Positions 11,440-24,285 of a stretch of 64,000 nt of DNA are shown here, piece by piece. Position 1 is the first letter of the stretch. Each line of letters opens with the position of its first letter. Origin of the DNA: Trichoplusia ni (taxonomy: Eukaryota; Arthropoda; Insecta; Lepidoptera; Noctuidae); contig NC_039479.1 in the NCBI RefSeq assembly GCF_003590095.1, positions 11,346,001 to 11,410,000 of the forward strand. The letters run 5' to 3'. The notes beneath the pieces were generated by a model, which worked only from the letters and a program-made list of their open reading frames with translations, searched no databases and was not told where the DNA came from. Position numbers and translations under genes: made by a program.

Positions 11440-11710
11440 TGGCCTGTTGGTCTAGTGGTTAGTGATCCTGACTGCTATATCGGAGGTCGTCGGTTCGATT
11501 CCCACCCAGAACAAATGTTTGTGTGATGAGCACGATCATTTGTTCTGTGTCCGGGTGTAATTTATCTATATTATGTATGTATTTAGAAATATATAAGTAA
11601 GTTTATCAGTTGTCTGGTTACCATAACACAAGCTCTGCTTAGCTTGGGATCAGATAACCGTGTGTGAGTTGTCCCAAGATTTATATTATATTATCTATAT
11701 ACATATAATA
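11440..11710 (+). mobile_element. tRNA-derived SINE, family A, full length
   Basis: The head has an exact A box (TGGTCTAGTGG, 11,448-11,458) and an exact B box (GGTTCGATTCC, 11,492-11,502) spaced as in a tRNA gene, so RNA polymerase III transcription is plausible. The body then runs through CAAGCTCTGCTTAGCTTGGG and ends in a TATATT-type simple tail. The body reappears without a head at 60,801-60,937 (minus strand), as expected if the 3' part is shared with a partner LINE or if copies are 5'-truncated. I found no convincing target-site duplication. Confidence 0.85.
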
Positions 11711-11789
11711 AAATTGTAGAAAAGTGAAAACTGTACATTGAATATTTAAAAAAAAGAATAATTGCAGGGTGGTCTACGAACGATTCCGA

Positions 11790-11960
11790 TGCCGAAAATA
11801 TGATTTTTAGAATTTTTGTCTGTTTGTCTGTTTGTCTGTATGTATGTCCGGAAAGATCTCGGAAAGTACTGGATAGATTTGATTCAAATTTTCAGAGAAT
11901 ATCAACAAGAGGTCCGGTCAACATACTTTTTACTTATTATCCCGCTTTTCGTTACATGGG
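11790..11960 (+). repeat. Dispersed repeat with GTCTGTTT run
   Basis: A TTTGTCTG run, then GTATGTCCGGAAAGATCTCG and a TACTGGATAGATTTGAT block resemble non-autonomous lepidopteran repeats of the 'CTGGACCGATTT' type. Boundaries and class are not resolved. Confidence 0.35.
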
Positions 11961-11969
11961 GTGAGCAGG

Positions 11970-13760
11970 AGCCTTTTATATCTATAAACAAATATCAAAT
12001 TATCTCATAAACCACTGAATATATTTCGTTCTAATTTTGCATGAACCTTATCGTACACATGATACAACAGATATACAAAAACCTTTAAGCTACTATGCAG
12101 GGGGCATGAGCAGTAAAGTTTTAAATTTTTGGACTCACCCGTAACATCGTGTAATACAATTATGAGGTGTATTTTCACCCCATTGAGTAGTAGGCAGCAC
12201 GGTCTTCAATTTACTCAAAAAACATCACGCTATTTATCTTAAGACTTTTGGCAGAGCAATAATATATTTTTTCGAAAATAAATCATTTTCACAAAATTAG
12301 TCATTTTATTCTCTTTCAAGTCTATATACCGCGACTATTTCACATGTAAAATAAAAGAAACATAAACTAATACGTTTTTTATGTAATTGTTACCGTAATC
12401 GGTACATTCTTGAAAGAAAGGAACTAAAATTATTTTTATTTTTATTGATGTACTAAAATTACCTACTCAAGTTCAAATGTAGAATGCCGTAATATGATTT
12501 TGTATTTATTTACGATAGGAGTATATACCTATATTTTTAGCTCGGTAATGTTGGCGATGCTACTTCAAGATAAAAGAATTCGTATTGACACTCAACCCAA
12601 AGTTGCATGTAGTTCACATTGATCTCATCTATAATTATGCATAACAATAAATTACTGAACGACACAGTTAATTATATTACCTTGGTTCATCTGTAACAAC
12701 TAGCAACAAAAATATAAACTTTCAAACAAAAAAAAGCCTTTCAAACAATGAAATAATGTTTTCTTAAAATTGCGTTTTACATTACATAGGCCAAAAGTAT
12801 TTCGGATAGAAAAGCCCAGAAAACTTGCATAAAAACTTCATCATAGGTATGCAATGTGACAGATCTATAAGACCAAAGCTATCAATGAATAGACATGATG
12901 TATCTATTGATAGAATAATGTCTACTGATACCTGGGATTTTTCAATATTTTATCGATTTGATTGTCTACATCCCCCATTATAGAGACCGCACACGTGGTC
13001 CTTCCAAAAATTCCTTTAACAATTTATTGTAATCTCTACTTATTTAAAATTTTCTTCTTTCGTAGCCTGGTAAAAACAGGGGAAGGAACGAGACTGAATG
13101 AGTTTCTGAGATCCCATAGCTAAGCCGACGAGGATCAGGAACATATTTTGGAAATTTCTCCAATAAGGCTGATTGTGTAGCTATCTGCACTTACATCCGT
13201 CACACAATGTCTGGAAAATTCATTTTGACTGTCGGTATCGACAGCGTAACCTCATAACCAACCTCATGTAGTCTTTATTTAAGTTCTGCATCTTAATGCA
13301 GTAGGGATGACGGTATTTTACTTCAATGATCGTCAGGTAGGTTAACGAATAAAATACGTAATTTTTCTTTGTAAATTGGTACAGTAAATAGAACTCATGC
13401 GTATGAAGTCACTTTTATGTTCATATTTTGCTTTGTTGTAACATCAAAAATTAGACATATCCTATACTTTAGATTTTTGTCATTGTCAATTAAAAAAAGG
13501 GGTGTCTGATATATATTTTTTTCACGCTATTTATTTATCAGAAATTTAAAGGCAAATCATGATCAAAACACCAAGGGGCCAAGATAACACGTTTACCAAC
13601 TTTTTTATTTTGGTAATATTTCAAATGTTTGTGTGGAAGATCAGTTTTAATATTAAGAGGACAATCAAACATAACGTGTTTCAGGAAACCGTTTAACTGG
13701 GTGCAATCTTATGACACTATGTAAAATCCACAGTTACCGAGCCCGACTCTCACTTCACCA
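11970..13760. other. Anonymous AT-rich DNA
   Basis: Mostly featureless. Near 13,050-13,190 the minus strand has a 49-codon open frame (includes LLEKFPKYVPDPRRL) in a GC-richer patch, but purine-first codon bias is absent and no acceptor/donor pair is convincing. Confidence 0.45.
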
Positions 13761-13779
13761 GATCCGTCCACAAAATAGT

Positions 13780-13945
13780 TTGACATCTTCTTTATATCGT
13801 AAGAAAACATCGTGTGTGAAAATAACAACTGTCTGGCTATCACTGATCCTGAGAAACAGCCAGGTGACAGACAGACAAACGGAAACCGTGGCCTCAGTAA
13901 TATGGTTCTGGTTTACCTCTTTGGTTACAGTACAATAATAAGTTT
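13780..13945 (-). repeat. Repeat R, copy 4, inverted
   Basis: The reverse complement reads CGTTTGTCTGTCTGTCACCT, then GGCTGTTTCTCAGGATCAGT, then GATAGCCAGACAGTTG, the well-known central part of repeat R. It is the only clearly minus-strand copy in the window. Confidence 0.6.
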
Positions 13946-14514
13946 ATGATACCTCATAATCACTGTCATAATCCGTCTAGCAATTTCAGGTGCAGGCCGG
14001 CCCAAGAACAGACGTGCTCGAAAATCATAACCCACCCAATTAAAAAATGAAAAACCCATGAAAGTAAAACATTTTTAGCGGAATTGCTAAGACTGAGTTA
14101 TGCCTTCTGTTATTTTTTCCTACTTGCATCCCCCCAACCCCCCATTTTTAAGCGGCTCGATTTTTCAATCATGGTTAAACGAACACTCGCACATAATTCA
14201 CGTTTAAATTAAAATAGTTCAATTCATTCGGAAGCTATGATGTCACAGAAAGACAAGCAGGCAGATATTTCAAAGTTGTAAACCCTTTTTTTTGGGATTA
14301 AATAAGAAAAAGTCAGAAATATTTGACACCAGGATAGTATCGTAAACGATAAAATCTGTTTGATTCAAACATTTGATAGTCTTTGGGCCGCTCAAGATTC
14401 ATTATAATTTAGAAATAAAAAAACAAGCTTAAAATGTAAAAAAAGTGTTTCATTTTCAATATTGCATTACACTTTTGCGATGATCGTTATTATTAAACTT
14501 CATAGTTTTTCACG

Positions 14515-14554
14515 TCTTGAAAATCACGCAGACAAAGTCGCGGGCAACAGCTAG
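14515..14554 (+). mobile_element. Helitron 3' terminus
   Basis: GACAAAGTCGCGGGCAACAG is followed by CTAG at 14,551-14,554 and then T, the Helitron 3' rule (CTRR with insertion before T). The same terminus ends the full copies at 35,559, 36,930 and 50,756. No matching 5' TC end was identified to the left, so the element length is unknown. Confidence 0.5.
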
Positions 14555-14564
14555 TATTATATTA

Positions 14565-16370
14565 ACTTTAGAAGAGTCAGTAGCAGTTAGCTAAGAGTAA
14601 ACAAGCGAAACAAGCAATCAAAATTTAAAAGCTATTAACCCTGTCTATGAAAAATATGATAAATTTTACACATAGACGTCAATATTCCACCTAAAATACA
14701 CGTTTAATGCTGAAATAATGTGTCAGAAAATAAGTATTTTCTTCGGAGTAGCTTTAAAATGAGAATATTTTAAAGACAATTTCTCTACAAGCAGCTTTAT
14801 TTTTTGACAAGACGCTTGGTTTCTTGGTAAAAACACTTGAGTAATTCATGTAACAGATGTGAATTCACTTAAGCTTTTATTAAAATATTTTTCGGAATAA
14901 CGTTTTACCTTCACTTGTTTTTCAGTACGAAAAAAATGCATTTTTAAAAGAGTTCTTTTGACAAACAGTTTAAAATACTTACAATAAAATAATAAACAGG
15001 TTAGTTTCAAAAAACTGTAAGTACTCGTAACGTAGGTTAAGACAATAATTTCATCGGCGTTTTTCGACGTTTCGGTCGTTTGGCCGTTGTTGGCGTCATC
15101 ACCTTATCAGCGCATATTTTCCTAAAGCAGTTTTTCACGCTGGACTTTTTGTTTTTAAGCTGAAACTGAATGAACATATTTTATCTCTATTTGCAATTGA
15201 AGGAACCAGAATATATCGTTACACGTGTGTAATCAAAATTGATACAGCAATAAAAGACCTTTATTTGCTTTTAATTGAGATAACATCCTAAAATAATAAA
15301 ATCTTACAGAAAACATCTCGTATTATTAAAATAAAATAAGAATTATAAATGAGGGTGTGTCAAAACATTAGAACTTTTAAACTTAGGACTATTTTTGCTT
15401 AAATTAACATGTCTTTATCTTTGAAAAGGTCAAGGCTCTGCTGTGTCTGCGTTTTGTGGAATATTTGTTATTATGCAAATATTTCGGGTTTATTAAAAGT
15501 TAATTATTACCATAAATATCAAATTCTGTCAACCATCTGTCTCATATAACTTATTTGAGCACACACATGGTACACAATATTTAAAGGTCCAAGTCATTCC
15601 CAATTCATTAAATTCAAGTCAATTAAGATTTTTATTACTTTGCGCATTTATGACGACTTGCATGTAGCACATCCAAATATCAACTTAAAGGGTAAAAAGT
15701 TATTTAAAAACTAACTGTGCAAAGAACTACAACTAGTTAAAACTTAGAATTCTTTCGTTCTAATATTAATTAGCATGGAGCACGAAGAAATTCTAATTAC
15801 GTTCTTTGTACGTCAGAGACACGACCGTACATGTCCCTGACGCACATACGTAATATGTAACGAAATATTTTTACTTATATTTTAGAGTCGAAATTCTAGA
15901 ACACGAAAAGAAAATAAAAGTTATTCGTGTTGTTGTACGTTATTTAAAATTTGGGTTTGTATTTTTTCACAAAGATGCTCAAAAAATAGATCGTACAATC
16001 ATTTTACCTCCATACTTACATCAATTTGTGGAAGACGCCACAAAACACGTTCTAACACTTTATACTCGAAGAAATTACGCTGCCTTCACTTCACCAAACA
16101 ACCTGATACGTAAAATTAAATTTTCATCTTTGCAAAGGTTGGTGTCGGATCTAAAATGAAAATCTCCCATATTAACTTGAGGTAAACAGCCCTCCATTTA
16201 TACCGCGGGACCTCGGATATTGTTCCTTATTATTGAATGTCGTAAATCAAAACACGTGAGGTCTCTTTAGTAATTGAATTTCGGTTAGGGTCGTGGTTAC
16301 CGGGTTAAGGTTTAATTTTTCGAAGGATTTCGTTTGGTTGAAGTGTTTTTGTGGGATGTATTTTGTAATT
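14565..16370. other. Anonymous AT-rich DNA with one GC-rich patch
   Basis: Nothing gene-like overall. At 15,048-15,112 a patch rich in CGACG/CGGTCG, with reverse complement GATGACGCCAACAACGGCC, resembles a dispersed lepidopteran repeat, but I cannot bound it. Confidence 0.4.
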
Positions 16371-16374
16371 GCTG

Positions 16375-16475
16375 TTTCTAAGGATACTGGATCCGAAAAG
16401 TAGAACAAATTCCGCTAAAATTCCGCTTTTTGTTCGTCCGTCTGTCACCAGGCCATATCCCATAAACCGTAATAG
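16375..16475 (+). repeat. Repeat R, copy 5, partial
   Basis: GTTCGTCCGTCTGTCACCAG, then GCCATATCCCATAAACCGTA and ATAGATAG match the centre of repeat R. Confidence 0.55.
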
Positions 16476-16479
16476 ATAG

Positions 16480-19400
16480 ATTTGTTGGAATTGCTCTATT
16501 TTTTTCTGTGAATAAGCGGCTGTTGTCAATCAGATTTTCTCTATCATACTTAACTTTTTTACCAGGGACTCGACGTATAATAATTACCTAATTAAAAAAG
16601 AACAAACAAATATTATCTTTCTTGCTTTCAAGAAGCACTAAGTTTCAGGGACTTCACTGCAACTTCAATAGTCTTAAAAGCACACTTTCCGAAATGCATT
16701 TTCTAAACGAACACTGTATAAAACTTCCGAACTTAAATGCCATATGTGCAGTGATATCCGAAACTTGCAGCATTATCTAAGAGATGGTTCGTTGAAAACA
16801 GATTCGAGTTCACACTAAATATCTGTTTGATTGTTCTAACGACCAAATTGTTTGCCGTCTCACATGAAGAATGGAATCCTATTAGCGTTTTGTCTTAAAA
16901 TCAGTTGGAATTGTGCTAGTTACGGAAGAGGTTATACAAAATCACTTATACTATGCTTGGTGTAAGTGAAAATGTTATGATACTATATTGTGCTCTCTTT
17001 AAATCCACACAAAAACGAATGTTTTTCATGGGCCCTGACATATATGTAGATATATCAAACTGAAAAATGATCAGAGAAAACTTAGGAAGTTGCTCATAAA
17101 GCGGAGCTAGTGAAAAAAAAGAACTTATTCATGGAGTACAATATTTTTTTTGGTTTTAGTTGTGTACAAATTAATAATATAGGTAAAAGAAAGTTGATAG
17201 TTTACATTTTATTAAAATTTTAAGTTAACATGTAATATTTGCCATTTATATACCATTTATTAGTACAACCAAAAAGAAAATACAAAAATTAATAAAAAAA
17301 AAAATAACTTCAAATTCATAAAAGAATTATTCAACAAAGAAAAAGGTAGAAACAATATAAAAATGTTATAATCGATTTAAGCTCCACATTTTTCTAGTTC
17401 ATAACGTTGATCCAACTGAAACATCGTACGGCAATTTAAACAGAAAAATGCATTTTCATTTGCAAAACCTTCAGTTCTCTGTATTAGAGCATATTTTAGT
17501 ATTCCATCCAAACGCTTTAAAAAGAATTATAGTTCCACAAAACGCAGCAAAGACTACGTAACACGTATATGTATTTTTAAGCACTGCACCAAAATATACC
17601 CGTCTAAGCATACAAGGAAACGTTTCTTAACCTATATTCCGTTCGCAAACATTGCATTCGAAATTAGCCTGAGGTTTATTTTCTCAATTAAAACCTCGCC
17701 TCAGAAATATCTTATATAGGCCTCGCCTCTTATTCAATTTGCTTTTATTGTCCGAAAGAAGACTGCAAACCGTGGGTTAACGGTCCCAATGCGAGCTCAA
17801 GTATAAACGGGAATTTCTCAGCAAAGAATTAATATAGTGAACAAGATAATTTTGAACGAAATTTGCCATTTTTTGGACTGTTTTAATTCTAATCTCAACT
17901 CTTTGATTTGTTCGAAAATTTTGATCGGAGATGTTTATGATAATGTTACACGGGTTATTGGCGAGACGAAATTTTCGTAAGTAAATTTTCGAGGGACTTA
18001 GATAACTTAATTTTCGGTCGGCCTTCAATTCGAAGGTTATTGAAGTTTTCAGGACACTTCATCAATATTATACGTTTAGATAAATTTTATTAGTTTGCTG
18101 TTAATGTTGAAGGAGCATTGATATTAGGTTTTTAAATAAAGTGGATTTTTTTGAGTAGATTACCAATTCACGAGTCTGATGACGGTTTTTAGCTAAAAAT
18201 ATTACTTAAATGTAAGCGTTTTGTTTAATGAGACATACAACTTGATTGATGACGCTTATTAGGAGGCGAGTGATACAGCCTTCTATATTTATTATTCTAC
18301 ACTACATTATGTAAACTGGTGTTTGTCTGAGTTTATGAAGGATGAGTTAGAAAATTCATTTAAATAGTCACAAAAAAGATAAAATTTCTTAAAAAGGGAC
18401 GCTCTTTACATATTTTTTTTTATTTTCTCACTTAATCTTATTTTTTTCTTAGAATGTTTTTTTTTCTTTTGTAAATGGTACTGCATTCTATAATTTTCTA
18501 AGAAAAATAAATTTAATCATCTATACGAGACTGTGATTTTTTTAATTATAATTTATCATTATTTTTGTCTATAAAGCACATGATATTATTTATCATCATC
18601 TAATCCGTATTTTCATAGCAATTTTATTAGTGTCTGTGGTTGCGACTCTTAATCAACTTATTGTTATTTTTTATTTAATTCCATTCACAAAATCAAATGA
18701 TATGACAAAATACATTCCAAATCTAAGAATGAGACCTCTAAGTACGACAAAAACAACAAAACAAGTTCTTCAACAAAAAAAAAGACCAACAGAACTCCGC
18801 TTCATCGAATTCAATTTACAAAAGTATTCGTTTAAGATAGTTTTCTTTTAGAACAATCCCAAATATTCCTTTAGTTTGAACCCTAAAACAGCAGATGGGG
18901 TTCATTACTTAAAAGGCTTAAATTCGTTGCGAGTCGAATGTACGTAGCTAGAGAGATTCAGATGATCAAACAATTGGAGCTCAAATGTTAGTTTGTCAAC
19001 AGTTTTGAAGTTTCGTCAAGCCATGCCATCAAACCATTTCAAAATGTGGAAATACCCAAAAATATATATAAGTTCGTTAAACGAGCTGACGTCAAACACT
19101 TAATGTCTGGTAAACCTTTTCAATTTGCAGCTTAAATCATCAAAAAAGTTTTAGTCAAACAAAAACCAAGGATTTTGAGTCAAAAATGTTTGTTCGTCTT
19201 AGCAGCGCTTAACAGCAACTGCTGACGTACAAAAAGTTAGTGTTGTCTGATAGTTCAAATAAAGAATCGAAATTCGAATTCGAAAATAGAATTCAAATAA
19301 TTCCGAAATTGATTGATCGAATTCATTTACGGGTTATTTTATTCGAATTGTATTGATGCTCACTAAATTCACAGTATTTTTACTAGGACCTAAAATAAAT

Positions 19401-19935
19401 ACGTGGATGAACTTCGAAGTCACGAATCTATCTTCATATGTTAGAGTCGACGGGAGTCAATGACTGTGAATTAGGCTCTTGGATCAAAATTGATTTCGGG
19501 CCCTTTTCAATTTAAAAAGGAACTGAAATTTCATGTGCCTTACATGTTAGTTGATTGCCTATAAGTTTAAACGTGCATTAAAGTACCTTGACTAACAATT
19601 CGTTTAGTTAGAATTTGTTCTATTTCAATGTAGTAAAAACATTTTAAATAATAATCTTGAAGAATAGGAAAATTTCGGTTTCGGTACGGCGGGTATCAGA
19701 TGCTACATGTATATTGTATAATACTTTCCCCATTTGAAGATTGTGGATGACTTTCAGGCTAGGCTACAACAAATCAATTAAAAAAGTACAAGAAAACCAT
19801 CGTTCGACCTATTTCCACCTCTTAAAGTATTTTTACAGCAGTTGCGAAAGCGACACAGCGCACTATGGGGTATGGAAAGGAGTCTCTTGTGCAAGCACAT
19901 TTTTTTATAGAACGACCCCCGCAGTAAAGAATTTC
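16480..19935. other. Anonymous AT-rich DNA
   Basis: No supported gene. Open frames of 73-83 codons near 17.8, 18.6 and 19.7 kb have no domains. The region 19,260-19,350 has repeated GAATTCGAAA-like AT palindromes without an evident element. Confidence 0.5.
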
Positions 19936-19939
19936 ATCC

Positions 19940-20102
19940 TTGTGTCGCGGGAATTTGATAAACATTCAAACCCACCATGCCCCCCGACTTAGAATAAACT
20001 TTCCTGCATCACAGAAATGCTCAAATTAACCTTAAAAAACTCACACAACGCCCTCATGCTTAGTGAGTTTGCCGTAAAGATTCACCACTTATCCGTGCAG
20101 TC
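19940..20102 (-). mobile_element. tRNA-derived SINE family B, degraded copy
   Basis: In minus orientation the head (ending in TATCCGTGCAG on the plus strand) and the body (AAACATTCAAACC and CATCACAGAAATGCTC) fall in the same order as in the copy at 50,440-50,625. Both promoter boxes are damaged. Confidence 0.5.
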
Positions 20103-20109
20103 AAAAATT

Positions 20110-23100
20110 ACTAAAGTAAAAATAAAATATAAATAGCACATGTTACGTAAACTCCCACTTATACTAAAGCATGCATACGTCACTGTATTGCAAGTTGCAT
20201 CCCCAAAATTGGGCCATACCATAAGGTCAGTGGAATCGCGGCCCGACTTGGCATCCGTTCAAGAATTAGTTCAGATCATCGTTATATACGTTTGTTGGTT
20301 TTTGTTGGTCCATCCAGGTTCTTAGCGAGGATTTATGGATGGATTGCCTTTGTTGCAAGTGGTTGGGAAAGTATCTCTACTACAGTAATTACTTTAAGTT
20401 GGTTTATGTTGTTGAGGCACTTTACATTAAGAAATTGGTTTTAATTTAAGTAGAGCTACTTAAAATCCAGTATGTTGGAAATTGGTTCAGTCATGGTATA
20501 TAGAAAAAGTGATATTGATCTAAACAAAAAAGTGATGAGCTTGGTTGTAAATATGTAATTTTTCGTCTGTTCCTCTCTGTAATAAGTATAATTAAATCAC
20601 GTCGACTGCCATTTTGTTTATAGCGAAACATAATCATCAAAAATAAAGATAGTAAAATAATTATATTTAAAAGCTTGTCATAAAACATTTCAATATCTGA
20701 ACCCATTCAGCCAATAAATTATTTTGACAGATGCTTTTGTTTTTTAAATGGAAAAAACATATTGACATTTCACGAGAACTACATTCAACAGAGCGAAAGC
20801 ATTCTCATCACACAATATTGTAACCAACAAAACTGAATAAGCAATAATAACGATATTACGTTTAATGATGCGTAAGTGACAGCAAACAAACAAATAAATA
20901 TTGATGTGAACGTAAAATGTTACGCATCATCAGTTCATTTTATTGTCATTTACGCATGTTAAGTATCGATGGTTTTAATCATGGAACATAGAAGTGTATA
21001 GAGCATAGGAAATGCCTTTATGCCTGTGAGTTCACAACTGACAGCGTGGCAGCGCACCTCATGACGTGGAGTTACATCCCCCTTTCCAGAAGTAAATATT
21101 ATTTTTTTAAGAGGGTACGCTCATCTTCGCATGGCATTGCATCGCATGCATGTTACTAGTTTCATATCTATCAAAAAGATAAATAATAAAATACCAAAGT
21201 TGATCAATTATTTGTTACGGTTTGCTGACATTATGCTAATAATACTATGATACATGCATGTGGATAGTAATGATTAATGCTTAATAAAATCAATTAGAAG
21301 CAAACAATTAAATCAACATGCATTGGGTAAAAGAAAAACATCACGTAATATGCAGACGCACCCTTAGTGGCGTTTCCTGATTCTCCTCTATGATCCATGG
21401 TTTCATCAGTCAATCCTCTAAATGGAAACATGACGAACATCCATAACGTACTTTGACAAAATATGTGAGGGTAAAAAGTTTTTCGAGAACCAGTGAATTT
21501 GTAATTGGATATCATATAAAACCTCTTTCCTATTGTGGTAGGCAAAATCTTCAGAAATTTGATGACAGATATTTTAGAATTTTTCTTCTTACATAATATA
21601 TTTATTTGGAAGTTATAATTGAATTTATTTGTTACTATGTTATTATACAAACGAGTGTGATTTTCTGTGTTAGGTAAATATGAATAACGAATGTAATTCT
21701 CAATTGAAACATTTTTCGTCTAATTCTAGGCACATTCAATTTTAAACTAGTATTTCTTACATATTCTAATAGGAAAGTATGAAACACAAACACATCATCA
21801 CTCTCTAGGTATTTTCGACCAAACAACCATTTGGCGAAGTACATAATTTTCTAAACATTTCGCCTTAATGCTAAAACGTTAAAAGTTGAAAACGACTTTG
21901 GCTCCGACGATACCTTTATAAATATCCAATTATGGAGGTATGATATTAGCTGAGAGGCCACTTACCGGCTGAAATAGGCATTCAACGTCGTCCGTTCAGT
22001 TTGATTTAAGTCAAGTTTTGCCTTCTCATGCTCTTAATATTTTTAGAAGCAGCAAAGCATGAGTTTTCCAGTTCATTGACTTGCGAATTAACTAAGACCT
22101 GAAAATCCTTAAGGACTTCTCAATTTTTTTCTGTTCAAAAAATGATGAAATTAGATTTGATGTGACTAGATTTTTATACTAATTTTATATGAGTTATAAA
22201 GAAATCGAATTACTGGTAATTTCTTATTTTTTGTATAGAAATGTTTACAAAAGACCTGACAAAGGCCATTCAGATTATCCAGCATACTAATGTGCTCAAA
22301 GCACAATATTTTTTATGAGCACCAAAAATTCGAAGAATTTTTCCCACTACTCTACTTGTCATATGAGTGGGTAGTGAGTTATTTTTCCAACATGAAAACA
22401 AAGAGAATTATTTTTCTTTCCCATGTTTCTACCTATGTAGTATTAGCAAGTAAAATGAGCAATCATAGTCCAGTGTAGCTATCCAAACTCGCGTGGGTGT
22501 TACACGTATTCGAATGTGACTCCCACGTGAGTCATGCATAGTAGAAGGAACTAACTCCGGCTCACTGGATACGAGCAGTCGCATAATATAACTGGCAAAT
22601 GCCAACCGACTACGATTGTTAAGATTTTTCTACGAATGTTGTTTGTCAAAATTCGATTCTATTTTTTTTGACATCACTGAAAACCAGTGAAGAATTTAGT
22701 AAGAAAACATGAAACACTTCATATTAGAAGAGGTAATTCCCCAGCTGTGAAAATTTATCAGCTGTTTTTTTTATATCCTGCAACAATCTTACACATAACG
22801 CTATTACGTGTTTTGCTCTCGCCTGCTGATTACGACCCAAAATGAAGGACCATACATTTTATAATTGACCAGTGATCCCTGACTGGTCTAAGACTTCCAT
22901 TGAAGTTGATTGCTCTTGAATATGATTGCCCAACGTCTCGTATCAATCATCTTTCGGAACTATTTCAGTGAGTGTCTCCTTGAATGGATCATTCCGGTTG
23001 AATGGGTGCCGACGTCGGTTCGTTGATAACATTATATCGGAAAGACTCGATATATATAAACTGTCATCTATAACAAATTTCTCATGCTCGACAAATTATA

Positions 23101-23765
23101 GCGAAACATCTTTCTGGAGTGCCGAAAAATGCCGTGATTTTTATCGGTTTTTCTTTTGAATTTCACATCAATTATTGCAGTTTTGATGGCGAAACATCCT
23201 GAATAACTGTTAAAACATATATACAACCTCTTTTTTTAATATAATCACAAGTAAAAATACCTCAATTAATTCTTGTTTAAAATAGTTGCACAAATTACAA
23301 AAACAAATTTAATTCACCATAAAAATCAACTCTGTACACAGCAAGAGCGTTGCATCAATCAATTACATAAATAAAGTCATCGTTTGGCGCGCTTCGAAAT
23401 TCCTATTTGCATAGTAATAGTACGGGCAACCCTTAATAATGTTTAACCGTTGTACCGGTATCTGTTCTCCAGAATCTAGCAACGGCCATAAAATAGTTCT
23501 CATGAATATTAAAAAGTTAAAAAGTGAAGTACTGTCGATGGCTAAATGGTTTCTCACTTAGTCCCGTCTGAATCGAGTCTTAACTAGGTGATAGAGACGG
23601 CTAATGTCACTAATGCTTATCACCTTGTTAGACCGCTGTACTCGGTTGTACTACAAGGGGAACTAGGTTTAAGTGGAAGTTCAATCGCCAAGTTGCTTCA
23701 CACTTTTGGTGTTAATTTTACGGGTTTGGTTTTGTAGTCTTTTATTATTTTATACTGATGCACGT
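20110..23765. other. Anonymous AT-rich DNA left of LINE-1
   Basis: Apart from the small inverted repeat, no gene or bounded element is seen. A 118-codon minus-strand frame (21,294-21,650) and a 77-codon plus-strand frame (22,926-23,159) lack domains. Near 21.05-21.15 kb there is a GCATGGCATTGCATCGCATG-rich patch of unknown nature. Confidence 0.45.
20866..20929. repeat. 10-bp inverted repeat around a 44-bp loop
   Basis: TGATGCGTAA at 20,866-20,875 is exactly inverted as TTACGCATCA at 20,920-20,929. The match does not extend outward, and a third ACGCAT-containing site lies near 20,952. Too short to call a transposon end. Confidence 0.4.
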
Positions 23766-23768
23766 TAC

Positions 23769-23775
23769 GGCATAT
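23769..23775 (+). repeat. Target-site duplication of LINE-1, 3' side
   Basis: GGCATAT directly abuts the simple tail and recurs at 28,918-28,924 next to the inferred 5' end. Confidence 0.6.
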
Positions 23776-24016
23776 GAAAATGAAAATGAAAATGAAAAAT
23801 CGTTTATTTCTGTAACTTTCTTTTCACAATGATTATACTGTGGCTGGAACTACCCAGGAAGCATTGGTAATGCTTGTGTTGGATGGTTCCGCTCTTCCTT
23901 AGTATCTCTATATTTAAGGTGGTACGTTAACTAAACTAATTTATTTATTATTTAAGGTTATTATAAAAGAATGAAGGATTAACAGAAAAACTAGAATGAG
24001 AACACTAGCATGACTT

Positions 24017-24125
24017 TGCATGTGTGTGTGTGTGCGTGTGTGTCTGCGTGTGTGTACGTGTGTGTGTGCGTGTGTGTACGTGTGTGTGTGCGCGTGTGTA
24101 CGTGTGTGTGTATATATGTGTGTAT
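24017..24125. repeat. GT/CA microsatellite in LINE-1 3' UTR
   Basis: A roughly 110-bp run of TG with interspersed TACG and GCG interruptions ends in TATATATG. It lies between the ORF2 stop and the polyadenylation signal and so belongs to the element, not to the host flank. Confidence 0.9.
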
Positions 24126-24285
24126 TTTTGTATATAAGAACATGGGTAAATTATAGTGACTACCTGCTACAACAGCTGTTATGTCAGATATAGCCTTGTG
24201 AGTTGTGTTTAATATTGGGAGACTTATAGCCCTACGGTATAATACCTTGGGATCGGGAAGTACCACTAAAAGTCATGACAATTGT

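Noticed and set aside
11440..11510. True tRNA gene
   Set aside because: A and B boxes are perfect but the acceptor stem does not pair and the sequence continues into a SINE body.
13050..13190. 49-codon minus-strand frame in a GC-richer patch
   Set aside because: No purine-first codon bias and no convincing splice or start context; weaker than the 1.4-kb and 4.5-kb candidates.
21045..21367. Possible MITE with GGTGCG-type ends
   Set aside because: The two ends resemble each other in the same, not inverted, orientation and no target duplication was found.
23991..24266. 91-codon frame of Thr/His repeats on the minus strand
   Set aside because: Translation of the CA microsatellite in the LINE-1 3' UTR.
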